NCBI RefSeq assembly: GCF_902810445.1
Contig: NZ_LR778175.1
Coordinates: 434,001-498,000 of the forward strand
Origin: Candidatus Nitrosacidococcus tergens
GTDB lineage: Bacteria > Pseudomonadota > Gammaproteobacteria > Nitrosococcales > Nitrosococcaceae
DNA length: 64,000 bases
Direction of reading: 5' to 3'
A program made the position numbers and the translations under genes. This document shows positions 1-8,831 of the stretch, one piece after another (position 1 is the stretch's first letter; each line of letters starts with the position of its first letter). Below the pieces are notes generated by a model. That model was not told the DNA's origin, did no database searches, and saw only the letters and a program-made list of their open reading frames with translations.

Positions 1-83
1 AGTGTTTCATCATCTATCCAACCATTTTGGCTGCAAAATTGATTTAAATCAGGGCTACTTCTTAAATACTCTTCAATAGACAT
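1..83 (-). CDS. N-terminus of an unrecognised protein, cut by the window edge
   Basis: An open frame on the minus strand starts at an ATG at 83-81 and runs off the left edge after about 27 codons. It begins MSIEEYLRSSPDL and is hydrophilic, so no signal peptide or membrane segment is visible. A possible ribosome binding site (AAGGAAA) lies at 94-100. Too little is present to name a family. It is probably a cytoplasmic protein in the same orientation as the next two genes. Confidence 0.45.
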   Translation of the reverse strand, partial: MSIEEYLRSSPDLNQFCSQNGWIDDET

Positions 84-121
84 ATTTATTATTTTTCCTT
101 TTGTTAATATAAAAATAAACG

Positions 122-577
122 CTACCTACCTCTACCTAGAAAAGCAGATGATCCTCCTCTAGGAGGATTTACGCTATAGGGAATACGAGCACTACCTGGA
201 TTATACTGACCAGTAGCAGTAGGGTTTCGATAAGGGTTGTGAATAGATTCTGGACTATATTCGCTACGGAATCTGCCATAAGGATTATAAGCAGTAGTAG
301 GATCAAATAAATTCGAGTTTAGATTACCGAGGAATTTACCTGTTCTAGGATCTACAGGGACAGGTACTTTCTTAGTAGTTCTAGGTTGACCATAAGGATT
401 AGGTGGTGGTTCAGGAATGGGTCGTAGATTGTAATAATAGAAGTTATTTGGCTGCAAAGTTTGAATGGATTGTAAAGTATCGATAGATTTACTTGATTTT
501 GGTGCCAAGAAACTAAAACTATCTGCATAGATAGTAGTTGATATGGTTAATAGGATAAGCACTACTTTAGTTTTCAT
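122..577 (-). CDS. Secreted protein with NPYG/NPYR repeats, function unknown
   Basis: The chosen start is the ATG at 577, not the upstream one at 670. It has a purine-rich ribosome binding site (GGAGGAAAG) just upstream and opens directly into a signal peptide (MKTKVVLILLTISTTIYA, predicted cleavage before DSF). The mature part is about 130 residues, rich in Pro, Asn, Tyr and Arg. It contains repeated NPYG or NPYR units (PPNPYGQPR, AYNPYGRFR, IHNPYRNP) and looks extended or disordered rather than globular. No catalytic motif is visible. It lies 64 bp downstream of phoH on the same strand. I do not recognise the family; a cell-envelope or surface role is inferred only from the signal peptide and composition. 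Confidence 0.6.
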   Translation of the reverse strand: MKTKVVLILLTISTTIYADSFSFLAPKSSKSIDTLQSIQTLQPNNFYYYNLRPIPEPPPNPYGQPRTTKKVPVPVDPRTGKFLGNLNSNLFDPTTAYNPYGRFRSEYSPESIHNPYRNPTATGQYNPGSARIPYSVNPPRGGSSAFLGRGR

Positions 578-641
578 TGCTTTCCTCCAAGGTAAATTAA
601 GGCATTTATGAAATATAGCTCTTAATAGTATACTCCATAAA

Positions 642-2036
642 TTACAGCATATTAGATGCAAAACCAGCAAGCCGGGAACGCTCTCCTCTTGTTAGGGTAA
701 CATGACCGCTATGCCTCCAAGATTTAAAGAATTTTACGGTATAAGTAAGTCCTGAAGTAGCTGGAGTTAGATCAGGGGAATCAATTTGAGAGATATTTCC
801 AAGACAAATCACCTTACTTCCATTACCTGTCCGAGTAATTAGGGTTTTCATTTGTTTTGGAGTTAAATTTTGTGCTTCATCAATGATAATAAATTTGTTA
901 TGAAAAGTACGACCTCGCATAAAATTTAAGGAGTGAATCTTAATTCGATTTAGCAACACACTATGAGTTACTGATCTTCCCCAAGAGCCTCCTTCTTCTG
1001 GTTGTGCAAGCACTTCCAAGTTATCCATTAATGCGCCCATCCAAGGAGTCATTTTTTCCTCTTCAGTACCAGGTAAAAACCCAATATCCTCTCCAACAGG
1101 TACTGTGATTCTTGTCATAATGATCTCCTGATAGTGCTTTGTTTCCAAAGTTTGAGTAAGGCCAGCAGCAAGAGCAAGTAAGGTTTTTCCAGTCCCAGCT
1201 GGACCTAATAGAGTAACAAAATCTATTTCTGGATCTAATAGCAAATTAAGAGCAAAATTTTGCTGTTGATTCCGAGCAGAGATTCCCCACACACTACGGT
1301 TTGGATCTTGATAATTTTGAATTAACTCAACAACCGCAGTAGTATCCTCTATTTTGTTACGGACAATGGCACCAATATTCTTTTCCCCTTGAATATGAAG
1401 GCATTGATTTGGGTACCAATCCTTAGTAAAAATACCTGTAACTTGATAAGCAGAGCGTTTCGTATTTGGATCAGTGTAGAGAGATTTTTGCCAACTTCGC
1501 CAAAGATCATAAGGTAGCTCAAGATAGCCAGTGTGAAGTAAATTAGCATCATCTAAGTCTTTATTATTATGGTAGTCTTTAGCTGCAAAATTTAAGTAAA
1601 TTGCATACGCTCGAAGAACAGTACTCTTAGAGACAATAACAATTTTATCGTTAGGGTGTGTTTTTTTAAGATCGCTTGCATACTCTAAAATAGTAGAGGG
1701 CAGAAATATGCCCTTGACTAAGGATTGAAAAAAAAGGCGTCCCTTAGGCATATTGTCTTTTATATACCAGTTTTGATCTATGGTAGATAGATCAAATCCT
1801 TGCATCATTTTCTTTGAAGAATCTAGAGTGGTAAGTAATTTATTTAAAAAGTAGATACTTTGCTTTGCATTTCTACCTGCTTCAGATAATTCTTGTGCTG
1901 TACTCTCTAGATCTTTAATGACGATTAAAGGTAAGTAAATATCATGATTACCAAAGCGAAAAATTGCACTTGGATCATAGAGTAAAATACTAGTATCAAT
2001 GATAAAAATCTGCTTTTGTTGAATATGATTATTCAT
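642..2036 (-). CDS. PhoH-family ATPase with N-terminal PIN domain
   Basis: This 464-residue protein has two parts. The first ~150 residues form a PIN-type ribonuclease domain, with the early acidic motif FIIDTSILL and a later conserved Asp/Glu pattern. From about residue 255 there is a PhoH ATPase domain with Walker A GPAGTGKT (near 278-286) and Walker B/DEAQ motif IIIDEAQNLTPKQ. The arrangement is that of the PhoH2/YlaK group, which members studied elsewhere describe as RNA helicase plus RNase. Length is normal for the group. It acts in the cytoplasm on RNA (family knowledge). It is transcribed away from icd, which starts 137 bp away on the other strand. Confidence 0.9.
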   Translation of the reverse strand: MNNHIQQKQIFIIDTSILLYDPSAIFRFGNHDIYLPLIVIKDLESTAQELSEAGRNAKQSIYFLNKLLTTLDSSKKMMQGFDLSTIDQNWYIKDNMPKGRLFFQSLVKGIFLPSTILEYASDLKKTHPNDKIVIVSKSTVLRAYAIYLNFAAKDYHNNKDLDDANLLHTGYLELPYDLWRSWQKSLYTDPNTKRSAYQVTGIFTKDWYPNQCLHIQGEKNIGAIVRNKIEDTTAVVELIQNYQDPNRSVWGISARNQQQNFALNLLLDPEIDFVTLLGPAGTGKTLLALAAGLTQTLETKHYQEIIMTRITVPVGEDIGFLPGTEEEKMTPWMGALMDNLEVLAQPEEGGSWGRSVTHSVLLNRIKIHSLNFMRGRTFHNKFIIIDEAQNLTPKQMKTLITRTGNGSKVICLGNISQIDSPDLTPATSGLTYTVKFFKSWRHSGHVTLTRGERSRLAGFASNML

Positions 2037-2172
2037 GAAAATGAAAGAGTTAGGGCATAGCCTGACAGATAATGTATATTTGTTATTATAGCTTAGGTAG
2101 TAAATAGCTTATAAAACTGTGTGATAGTAGAGTCGCTAAAAAATCAAAAAATTAATAATTTAAGGAAACTTC

Positions 2173-3429
2173 ATGGTCTACGATAAAATTTCATGCCCAA
2201 GTGATGGAGAATTAATAAAAATTAGCTCTGATTTAAGCTTAGACGTGCCAAACTTCCCATTAATTCCTTTTATTGAAGGTGATGGCATTGGGGTGGATAT
2301 TACCCCAGTGATGTGCAAGGTAGTGGATGCTGCGGTAACAAGTGCTTATGGAAAAAATCGTAAAATCGCTTGGGTAGAAATTTTTGCAGGGGAAAAAGCA
2401 TGCCAAATCTATGGAGAAAGCCAATGGTTGCCAGAAGAAACCTTAGCTGCACTAAGCAATTTTGTTGTATCCATAAAGGGACCTTTAACTACACCGGTGG
2501 GTAAAGGAATTCGCTCTTTAAATGTTTCTATTCGTCAAGCTTTGGATCTTTATTCTTGTATTCGACCAGTACGCTATTTTCCTGGTACCCCTAGCCCTTT
2601 AATCGATCCAACTCAGACAAATATGGTTATTTTTCGAGAAAATACAGAAGATATTTATGCTGGGATTGAATGGCCTGCTTACTCTCCAGAAGCACAAAAA
2701 GTCATTACTTTCCTTGAACAAGAAATGGGAGTAAATAAGGTTCGTTTTCCTCAAAGCTCTGGGATCGGTATTAAACCCGTCTCTCAAGAAGGATCTCAGC
2801 GGTTAATTAGACAAGCAATACAGTATACTATTGATAATGATCGATCTTCAGTGACTTTAGTGCACAAAGGTAATATTATGAAGTTTACCGAAGGAGCATT
2901 TAGAGATTGGGGTTATGAATTAGCTCGTACTTCCTTTAATGCTACTACCTTAGGGAAAGGTCCTTGGTATTCTTTAGTAAATCCTAAAAATGGTCATGAA
3001 ATTGTAATTAAAGATTCCATTGCCGATAATTTTCTCCAGCAAATTTTACTTAACCCTGCAGATTATGATGTCATTGCTACATTAAACCTTAATGGAGATT
3101 ATATCTCTGATGCTTTGGCTGCCCAAGTAGGTGGGATTGGTATCGCACCGGGTGCCAATATAGGAGATAAGGCAGCAGTTTTTGAAGCAACTCATGGTAC
3201 TGCCCCAGAGTATGCTAATAAGAACCTGCTCAATCCAGGTAGCTTAATTCTCTCTGCAGAAATGATGTTACGTCATTTAGGCTGGAGTGAAGCAGCAGAT
3301 TTGGTTATTCAAGGAATTTCTGGGGCTATTCAAAGCAAAAGAGTAACTACTGACTTTGCTCGCTTAATAGAAGGGTCTACTCAAGTTTCCTGCTCTGAAT
3401 TTGGTGAGGAAATTATTCGGTGGATGTAG
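2173..3429 (+). CDS. icd: Isocitrate dehydrogenase (NADP type by overall similarity)
   Basis: This is a 418-residue homodimeric isocitrate dehydrogenase of the TCA cycle, close in length and sequence to the E. coli enzyme. The substrate loop GKGIRSLNVSIRQ carries the serine that AceK phosphorylates in enterobacteria. RENTEDIYAGIEW, the metal-binding Asp region (DVIATLNLNGDYISD) and the cofactor segment HGTAPEYANKNLLNPGS follow in the usual order. One oddity is in the cofactor site. The E. coli NADP enzyme reads HGTAPKY; here the Lys is Glu although the Tyr is kept, so cofactor preference is less certain than the fold. A ribosome binding site (AAGGAAA) precedes the ATG. It appears monocistronic. 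Confidence 0.95.
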   Translation: MVYDKISCPSDGELIKISSDLSLDVPNFPLIPFIEGDGIGVDITPVMCKVVDAAVTSAYGKNRKIAWVEIFAGEKACQIYGESQWLPEETLAALSNFVVSIKGPLTTPVGKGIRSLNVSIRQALDLYSCIRPVRYFPGTPSPLIDPTQTNMVIFRENTEDIYAGIEWPAYSPEAQKVITFLEQEMGVNKVRFPQSSGIGIKPVSQEGSQRLIRQAIQYTIDNDRSSVTLVHKGNIMKFTEGAFRDWGYELARTSFNATTLGKGPWYSLVNPKNGHEIVIKDSIADNFLQQILLNPADYDVIATLNLNGDYISDALAAQVGGIGIAPGANIGDKAAVFEATHGTAPEYANKNLLNPGSLILSAEMMLRHLGWSEAADLVIQGISGAIQSKRVTTDFARLIEGSTQVSCSEFGEEIIRWM

Positions 3430-3509
3430 CTAAAATAAGCTAAGATTCTATCTAGACAAATTAATTAACTATCTTCGATTTATATTATATATGATACCTA
3501 CTTACCCTT

Positions 3510-4475
3510 ATGAATGTCTTCTTTACCTTTGATGTTGAAGTTTGGTGTAATAGTTGGAACCACTTAGATCAAGATTTCCCAGCTAGCTTCGACCGGTATG
3601 TTTTCGGGCGTTCATCCAAAGGAGAGTATGCGCTCCCAAAAATCCTCAATACTCTTGGTAAATATGATCTGAAAGGTGTATTTTTTGTTGAACCTCTATT
3701 TGCTGCTCATTTTGGTGTTGAATATCTTGCAACTATTGTTGAGTTAATCCAGAATGCTGGCCAAGAGATTCAGTTACATCTACACCCTGAGTGGGCTGAT
3801 GAAGCACACAATGCACTACTTGAAAACGTTACAGGTAAGTGCCAGTATCTTACACAATACAGTTTTGAAGAGCAACGGATTCTTATTCAACATGGCCTTC
3901 AGCTACTTCAAGAGGCAGGTTGCGATTTACTACCTACTGCTTTTCGGGCAGGTAGCTTCTCTTGTAATAACGATACTTTTTCAGCAGTTGCCATGAATGG
4001 CCTGAGATTTGACAGTAGTATCAATCCGCAAATGGAAGCATCTCAACCAGGTAAGATTACACCTATGTATGCAAATCCCTATGAGGTTTTTACGCACAAT
4101 GGATTAACCTTAATTCCAATGAGCAGTTTTTGTGATGGATATGGCCGTCATCGACATGCTCAGATCGGTGCTTGTAGTGCTCAAGAAATTACTCAAGCAC
4201 TTGAAGATGCAGTACGTAAGCAATGGCATACTTTTGTATTACTTGCACATAATTTTGAATTAATGGTACCTAAGCGTAGTGCTCGGGATTTTTTTGTAGA
4301 ACACCGTTTTAATCACATTTGTCGCTTCCTAAACGCAAACCGCTCTATTACGCCTACAGTGAATTTTGCTGATGTATCTACTTTTCCCGAACCCTGCAAT
4401 ATGCCTCTCCCTGTTGTAGGAACAATGGCAACTACAAAGCGTTACATTGAACAAGCCCTTCGTCGCTTATTCTAA
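3510..4475 (+). CDS. Polysaccharide deacetylase-like protein
   Basis: This 321-residue protein of the NodB/polysaccharide deacetylase fold starts with TFDVE, the usual metal-binding Asp motif. It continues with a His pair in EIQLHLHPEW and with TAFRAGS, matching the metal and active-site motifs of the family. No signal peptide is visible, so it probably acts on a carbohydrate precursor at the cytoplasmic side. It heads a four-gene same-strand cassette with a low-molecular-weight phosphatase (gap 28 bp), a small membrane peptide and an ATP-grasp enzyme, a context that suggests assembly or modification of an extracellular glycan. The actual substrate cannot be read from the sequence. Confidence 0.8.
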   Translation: MNVFFTFDVEVWCNSWNHLDQDFPASFDRYVFGRSSKGEYALPKILNTLGKYDLKGVFFVEPLFAAHFGVEYLATIVELIQNAGQEIQLHLHPEWADEAHNALLENVTGKCQYLTQYSFEEQRILIQHGLQLLQEAGCDLLPTAFRAGSFSCNNDTFSAVAMNGLRFDSSINPQMEASQPGKITPMYANPYEVFTHNGLTLIPMSSFCDGYGRHRHAQIGACSAQEITQALEDAVRKQWHTFVLLAHNFELMVPKRSARDFFVEHRFNHICRFLNANRSITPTVNFADVSTFPEPCNMPLPVVGTMATTKRYIEQALRRLF

Positions 4476-4503
4476 AATTGATAAATAACTCTAAATTATA
4501 CTT

Positions 4504-5097
4504 ATGCGTGCCTCACTTTTTAAGCCTTTTTACCAATGGTATGAATGGATTTGCTTTAATTACGGTAGTTTCAGAGGATGGGTGAGGCATTTACTCACAA
4601 CAGCTCAATTTTTACTCGGAGTGCTCGATTCATATACAAATATAAATCCGGAGTGTAAAGTCCAGCGACTTGTATTTGTTTGTCTTGGCAATATTAACCG
4701 CAGTGCATTTGCTCAAGCGGTTGGAGAATCTAAAGGATTACACTGTGCTTCCTTAGGGTTAGCTACTGAAACTGGAATGCCTGCTTATAAAAAAGCGGTA
4801 GCAACAGCCTCTATAATGGGGATAGACCTAACCAAGCATATAGCTACTGATTTTTCAGATCATGAACAAAACCAATTTGATTTATATCTTGTTATGGAAG
4901 TTCGGCATATAAATCGACTTATATCACTTGGTATTTCTCGTGAGCAAGTTATATTACTTGGTGCTTGGTCAGCTCCAAAGCGCATTCATCTTCATGATCC
5001 CCATACTCTATCTGATAACTATTTTTATAGCTGTTTTACCCTAATTCGCTCTGCAGTGGAACGTTTAGCGATTCAATTAAACAACTCTAAACCATAA
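4504..5097 (+). CDS. Low-molecular-weight protein tyrosine phosphatase-like protein
   Basis: This 197-residue protein carries the P-loop phosphatase signature C-x5-R-S in VCLGNINRSAFA (around residues 58-70) and the general-acid Asp in HDPHTLSDNY near the C-terminus. Both key residues of the LMW-PTP family are therefore present. The first ~50 residues, with aromatic and positively charged positions, form an N-terminal extension not found in the compact 150-residue family members. In surface polysaccharide loci such phosphatases dephosphorylate tyrosine kinases or sugar-phosphate transferases (family knowledge). The link to the deacetylase upstream and the ATP-grasp gene downstream supports a role in that kind of pathway. 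Confidence 0.82.
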   Translation: MRASLFKPFYQWYEWICFNYGSFRGWVRHLLTTAQFLLGVLDSYTNINPECKVQRLVFVCLGNINRSAFAQAVGESKGLHCASLGLATETGMPAYKKAVATASIMGIDLTKHIATDFSDHEQNQFDLYLVMEVRHINRLISLGISREQVILLGAWSAPKRIHLHDPHTLSDNYFYSCFTLIRSAVERLAIQLNNSKP

Positions 5098-5110
5098 TTT
5101 ATGGTTAATA

Positions 5111-5218
5111 ATGACCCTAGCAGTGATGTTATCAGTATTCGTTCTTGGTTTAATTACTGAGAGGAAACGCTATATTGTACGCAATTGGTTATATCAGCAA
5201 CTGGTGAGATTTAAATGA
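5111..5218 (+). CDS. Possible 35-residue single-span membrane peptide
   Basis: This short frame fills the gap between the phosphatase and the ATP-grasp gene. It starts ATG at 5111 and ends with TGA at 5216-5218, overlapping the next gene's ATG at 5215 as ATGA, a typical translational-coupling junction. The peptide is a hydrophobic stretch MTLAVMLSVFVLGLIT followed by a basic tail (ERKRYIVRNWLYQQLVRFK), the pattern of a small inner-membrane protein with a cytoplasmic tail. No strong ribosome binding site is visible. I do not recognise it; the junction and amphipathic layout are the only support. Confidence 0.4.
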   Translation: MTLAVMLSVFVLGLITERKRYIVRNWLYQQLVRFK

Positions 5219-6441
5219 GTACACCTTATAGTAATTTTCCACCATGTATTGTGTTCGGAGTTGATCTTCAAATTGGATTGTATATTATTCGTGAACTTGG
5301 GCAAGCAGGAATCCGGGTTATCGGTATTGCAAGTAACCCTAATGATATTGGACTACGTTCACGCTGGTTAACAGAAGGTCATGTAATTCAGCAACCACAT
5401 AGCGAAGCTCTTTTAGAACTACTACGCACACTAGGGAATATACATGGTCGCTGCCCTTTAATCGCAACTTCTGAAGCCCATTTATTATGGCTTGCTCAAT
5501 GCCCTACATCTGAATTAGGGTTAATTCATCCTGTCTTACCTTCAGCCACTGCATTGCAAGCTGTAATTAATAAAGAGCAGACGCTAGAGCTAGCCACTAA
5601 AGTGGGTATAAAAATACCATATACTTGGCAACCAATAAGTTTAGCGGATATCGATGATCGTGTAGAGAAATTTCCAACTCCAGCTGTATTGAAGTGGAAA
5701 AATCCTCATATTGCAAGATCTATGCTTGAAAAATTTCAGCTATCAACACTTAAGTCAGAACATGTTGCTACAACTTCAGATTTACGTAATGTATTATTGC
5801 GTTACTTAGATTTAGGTCAGTGGCCCATGGTTCAAGAGTATTGCCCTGGATATGGTTTAGGCCAGTTCTTTTTTATAAAAAATCACCATACGGTACGCCG
5901 CTTCCAGCATATGAGACTTGCTGAATGGCCACCAGAAGGGGGGTACTCAACTGTTTGTACTGGGTTATCTCTGAATAAGCATGCTGATTTACAAGAGCGA
6001 TCAATTGCCTTACTGAACTTGATTGATTGGGAAGGGGTTGCCATGGTGGAATACCGCTATGATCCACTGACAAATCGTTCATGGTTAATGGAAATTAATG
6101 GCCGATTCTGGGGTAGTTTTCCTCTGGCAAGCCAAAGTGGAGCAAGTTTTGCGCTACTTACCTATTTAGATGCGATCGGAGAGAAATTACCTAAGCTACC
6201 TCCAGTAAAAAGTAATTTACGAGCACGAATGGTATTTACAGAATTAAAGCGTCTTTGGCGAATTTGTATCCAGCCCGATCGTATCACTGATCCTGCATTT
6301 GAGCGTAAACCACTTGCTGAGATAGCGCGCTTTTTTAGTGATTTTTTCAGGAGAAACGTTCGCTACTATGTATGGTCTTGGCGTGATCCACTCCCATTTT
6401 TGCAAGATTTATTTAATATGTTTTGGAATCGATTAAAATAA
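5215..6441 (+). CDS. ATP-grasp domain protein
   Basis: This 408-residue protein resembles the carbamoyl-phosphate-synthetase-like ATP-grasp ligases. An N-terminal nucleotide-like domain (CIVFGVDLQIGLYIIREL) is followed by the ATP-grasp body, with the lysine-containing segment AVLKWKNPH (about 155-163) and the metal/ATP residues in WLMEINGRFWGSFPLA (about 290-305), where Glu and Asn of the ExN motif are kept. The family couples ATP hydrolysis to ligation of a carboxylate with an amine or thiol. The substrate here is unknown. Its start overlaps the preceding small membrane ORF, and it ends the deacetylase cassette. Confidence 0.78.
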   Translation: MSTPYSNFPPCIVFGVDLQIGLYIIRELGQAGIRVIGIASNPNDIGLRSRWLTEGHVIQQPHSEALLELLRTLGNIHGRCPLIATSEAHLLWLAQCPTSELGLIHPVLPSATALQAVINKEQTLELATKVGIKIPYTWQPISLADIDDRVEKFPTPAVLKWKNPHIARSMLEKFQLSTLKSEHVATTSDLRNVLLRYLDLGQWPMVQEYCPGYGLGQFFFIKNHHTVRRFQHMRLAEWPPEGGYSTVCTGLSLNKHADLQERSIALLNLIDWEGVAMVEYRYDPLTNRSWLMEINGRFWGSFPLASQSGASFALLTYLDAIGEKLPKLPPVKSNLRARMVFTELKRLWRICIQPDRITDPAFERKPLAEIARFFSDFFRRNVRYYVWSWRDPLPFLQDLFNMFWNRLK

Positions 6442-6551
6442 AATCAAGCTTGTCAATAATTAACTAATTTAGGATAGCAATTATAAATTTGATCATCGAT
6501 ACAAAACATTCCTTATTTAAAAATCCTTAGCAAGGATCACAATGAATCTGG

Positions 6552-7112
6552 TTATCTCAGTGTTTTTAATGCAATAGCCCAACGTTGTAATTCATCAAGT
6601 ACAGTTTTAGCTGAGTGATCTATACGATCACTAGTTTGAAATCCATCACTATTAACTAACGTGTTAGCCATAGGGATGCTTACCCCTTCAGGGATGGGCA
6701 TCATTTTTAATGTAGTCACTTGCAAACGTGCAGCTTGTGCTGCACGTAACCCACCAGAAATTCCACCATAACTAACAAAGCTGCAAGGCTTATAATTCCA
6801 CTCTTGATAAACATAATTAAAAGCATTAATTAATGCAGGAGTTGGTGAATAATTATATTCAGGAGCAACGAACACATAGGCATCGGCTTTTTTTACACTT
6901 TGACTCCAACCTTTAGTATGCTTATGTTTGTAGTTTTTGTTTCTTGGGTGATCGGATTCATCATAAATAGGTAATTTAAAATTAGCCAAATCTACTAGTT
7001 CAACAACAAAATCGCTATTTTTTTTAGCATAATCGGCAAACCAATGAGCTATTTTAGATCCTATTCGATTTGGGCGTGTACTTGCGATAATTACCTGTAA
7101 ATGTAATAACAT
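6552..7112 (-). CDS. NADPH-dependent FMN reductase family protein
   Basis: This 186-residue flavodoxin-like reductase shows the FMN phosphate-binding loop IIASTRPNRIGSKIA near the N-terminus. It also has the family segments VAPEYNYSPTPALINAFNY and SYGGISGGLRAAQAARL. Members of the YieF/ChrR/AzoB type bind FMN as dimers and reduce quinones, chromate or azo dyes with NAD(P)H in the cytoplasm. The length is typical. It is a single gene with no operon partner: upstream lies decayed DNA, and downstream the ATP-grasp gene converges on it. Physiological substrate unknown. Confidence 0.88.
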   Translation of the reverse strand: MLLHLQVIIASTRPNRIGSKIAHWFADYAKKNSDFVVELVDLANFKLPIYDESDHPRNKNYKHKHTKGWSQSVKKADAYVFVAPEYNYSPTPALINAFNYVYQEWNYKPCSFVSYGGISGGLRAAQAARLQVTTLKMMPIPEGVSIPMANTLVNSDGFQTSDRIDHSAKTVLDELQRWAIALKTLR

Positions 7113-7511
7113 ACTTTTTCTATACAGCTCATCTTAAAAAGTACACCATCTAACAATGATCAAAAATTATTCCTTGTTTGGTGTAGACTCACGGACTTTG
7201 GATTTAATTAGAATAACGCAGTAAATGGCTGGCTAAGATGCCTCCAAAATCTTCAATATTCTCACACCAATCACGGTGAAGTTCTATCGCAATATCGCAA
7301 CAGATAACCAATGAACTAAATGCATCCCTGCTTGTGTCATGCGATACCAAGCAGTTTTTTATACTACTAGTTAAATGTGTCTGAAGCATCAGTGGCTACA
7401 AAAATATCATAACCCACCTCAATATTACCATTAATATAGATAAAAATTCTAATAATGTAGAGTTATCTAAATATCCTACTCTGAAATTAAAGAAGAAATC
7501 GTTCAGTGAAT

Positions 7512-7791
7512 ATGATTAAAAATGAGGAGTTTAAAACTTTTTTATCGCAACTTACAGAAGCAAATGTAACTCTCAGTGGTTTTACTGATTTTAAGAAAGT
7601 CAGGTTCTAGATATTTTGATTGCAGTACGTAAAGATAAAAAAATTAAAATTCTTAACAACAAAAAGGCTGGTTATCGGCAAAGAATAAATTAGAACAAGC
7701 CTATTATGCTATTCCAAGCGTATATAATTTAACAACATTACGAAAATTTGTTCACCATTTTCAAAAAGAGGGGGTGAATACTCTAGTATAA
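7512..7791 (+). pseudogene. Decayed gene fragment upstream of the DpnA-like methylase
   Basis: A 32-codon frame (MIKNEEFKTFLSQL..., stop 7608-7610) is followed, after a loss of frame, by readable protein-like sequence (EQAYYAIPSVYNLTTLRKF, to a stop at 7789-7791). The pieces read like the beginning and end of one protein of low complexity loss rather than random DNA. The segment VTLSGFTDFKKV is faintly like the start of MboI/DpnII-type endonucleases, which would suit the neighbouring methylase, but I cannot support that firmly. The rest of 7113-7511 shows no gene I trust; it holds a weak interrupted inverted repeat with TACACCA/TGGTGTA arms at 7142-7185. Confidence 0.4.
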
Positions 7792-7843
7792 TTCTTAGAT
7801 TATCCTCCCTAAAAGCAAGCTAAGAAAATTATTGCTATTAATG

Positions 7844-8690
7844 TCTATCCCTTATTTTTTATCTAATGGATGGGTTATCAATTCAAAGCGGACAAATTGT
7901 GAGCGTTAATAAAGGAGGATGGGATAAGTCCTATGGCATTAATCATATTAATGAATTTAACCGTGCTTGGCTTTCATTAGTTCGGGAGAAAATAAATGAG
8001 AATGCCACTATTTGGATTAGTGGCACAGTCCATAATATTTTTTCAGTAAGACAAATTCTAATTGAGCTAGGCTTTAAAATTTTAAATATCATTACTTGGG
8101 AGAAAAATAATCCTCCACCTAATTTTTCCTACCGTTATTTTACCCATTCTACTGAGCAAGTCATTTGGGTAAAAAAAAACGAAAAAATTCCCTATTATTT
8201 TAACTATGAATTGATGAAAAAAATCAATGGGAATAAACAAATGAAGGATGTTTGGAAATTACCGACAATTGCCCCTTGGGAAAAATCTTGTGGTAAACAT
8301 CCTACCCAAAAACCACTATCCTTGCTCATAAGACTAATTTTAGCCTCTACTAAACCAAATGCTTGGATACTCGATCCCTTTACAGGAAGTTCAACCACAG
8401 GAATTGTAGCAAATTTAATCAACAGACAATTTATAGGGATCGATCAAGAAGAATCTTATTTAGAAATCAGTAAAAACAGGAAACTAGAAATTGAGAGCCT
8501 ACAAACTGCAGTAGATTATCGGCAAAAACTAGTAGGATTTGACCATAAAAAAGATCTAGAGCAATATCTATTGGAAGAATCAAGCTCTAACCGTGATATT
8601 CAGCAAAACTTTAATGCTAGCCACAAGATAGAGCAGCTAAGCATTCTCTTTAGAGTAAATAATTTAAATCGTTTGTTTCTCTATGATTAG
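7844..8690 (+). pseudogene. 5'-truncated, frameshifted DpnA-like adenine-N6 DNA methyltransferase
   Basis: The open part (ATG 7866, 274 codons) reads as the body of a beta-class adenine methyltransferase of the M.HinfI/DpnA type: IWISGTVHNIFSVRQIL, ITWEKNNPPPN, YRYFTHSTEQVIW, KHPTQKPLSLL and the AdoMet motif ILDPFTGSSTTGI with FIGID. Just upstream, in another frame, 7844-7870 encodes SIPYFLSNG. This is the remains of the catalytic DPPYFLSNGG motif, joined by a one-base insertion near 7871 and with DP changed to SI. Sequence before it does not resemble the expected N-terminus. The enzyme is therefore almost certainly inactive. By similarity to DpnA the original target may have been GATC. A C-terminal tail of about 60 residues is extra. 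Confidence 0.75.
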
Positions 8691-8831
8691 TCGCTAATAC
8701 TACTCAATAATCGTAACCTTCTATTAGCTAAATTCTTATCTTATCTGTATCGCATTAAATATATAGATACTTTCTCTATCTATTAGAAATACAATTACTT
8801 ATATCTATTATATAAGCCAATATTTTAATTA

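Noticed and set aside
7142..7185. Interrupted inverted repeat with TACACCA/TGGTGTA arms
   Set aside because: Seven-base arms with a long loop and no adjoining transposase; could be chance.
7204..7389. 61-codon minus-strand frame in the gap between FMN reductase and the methylase remnant
   Set aside because: No ribosome binding site, no recognisable motif, lies in decayed DNA; treated as chance or remnant.
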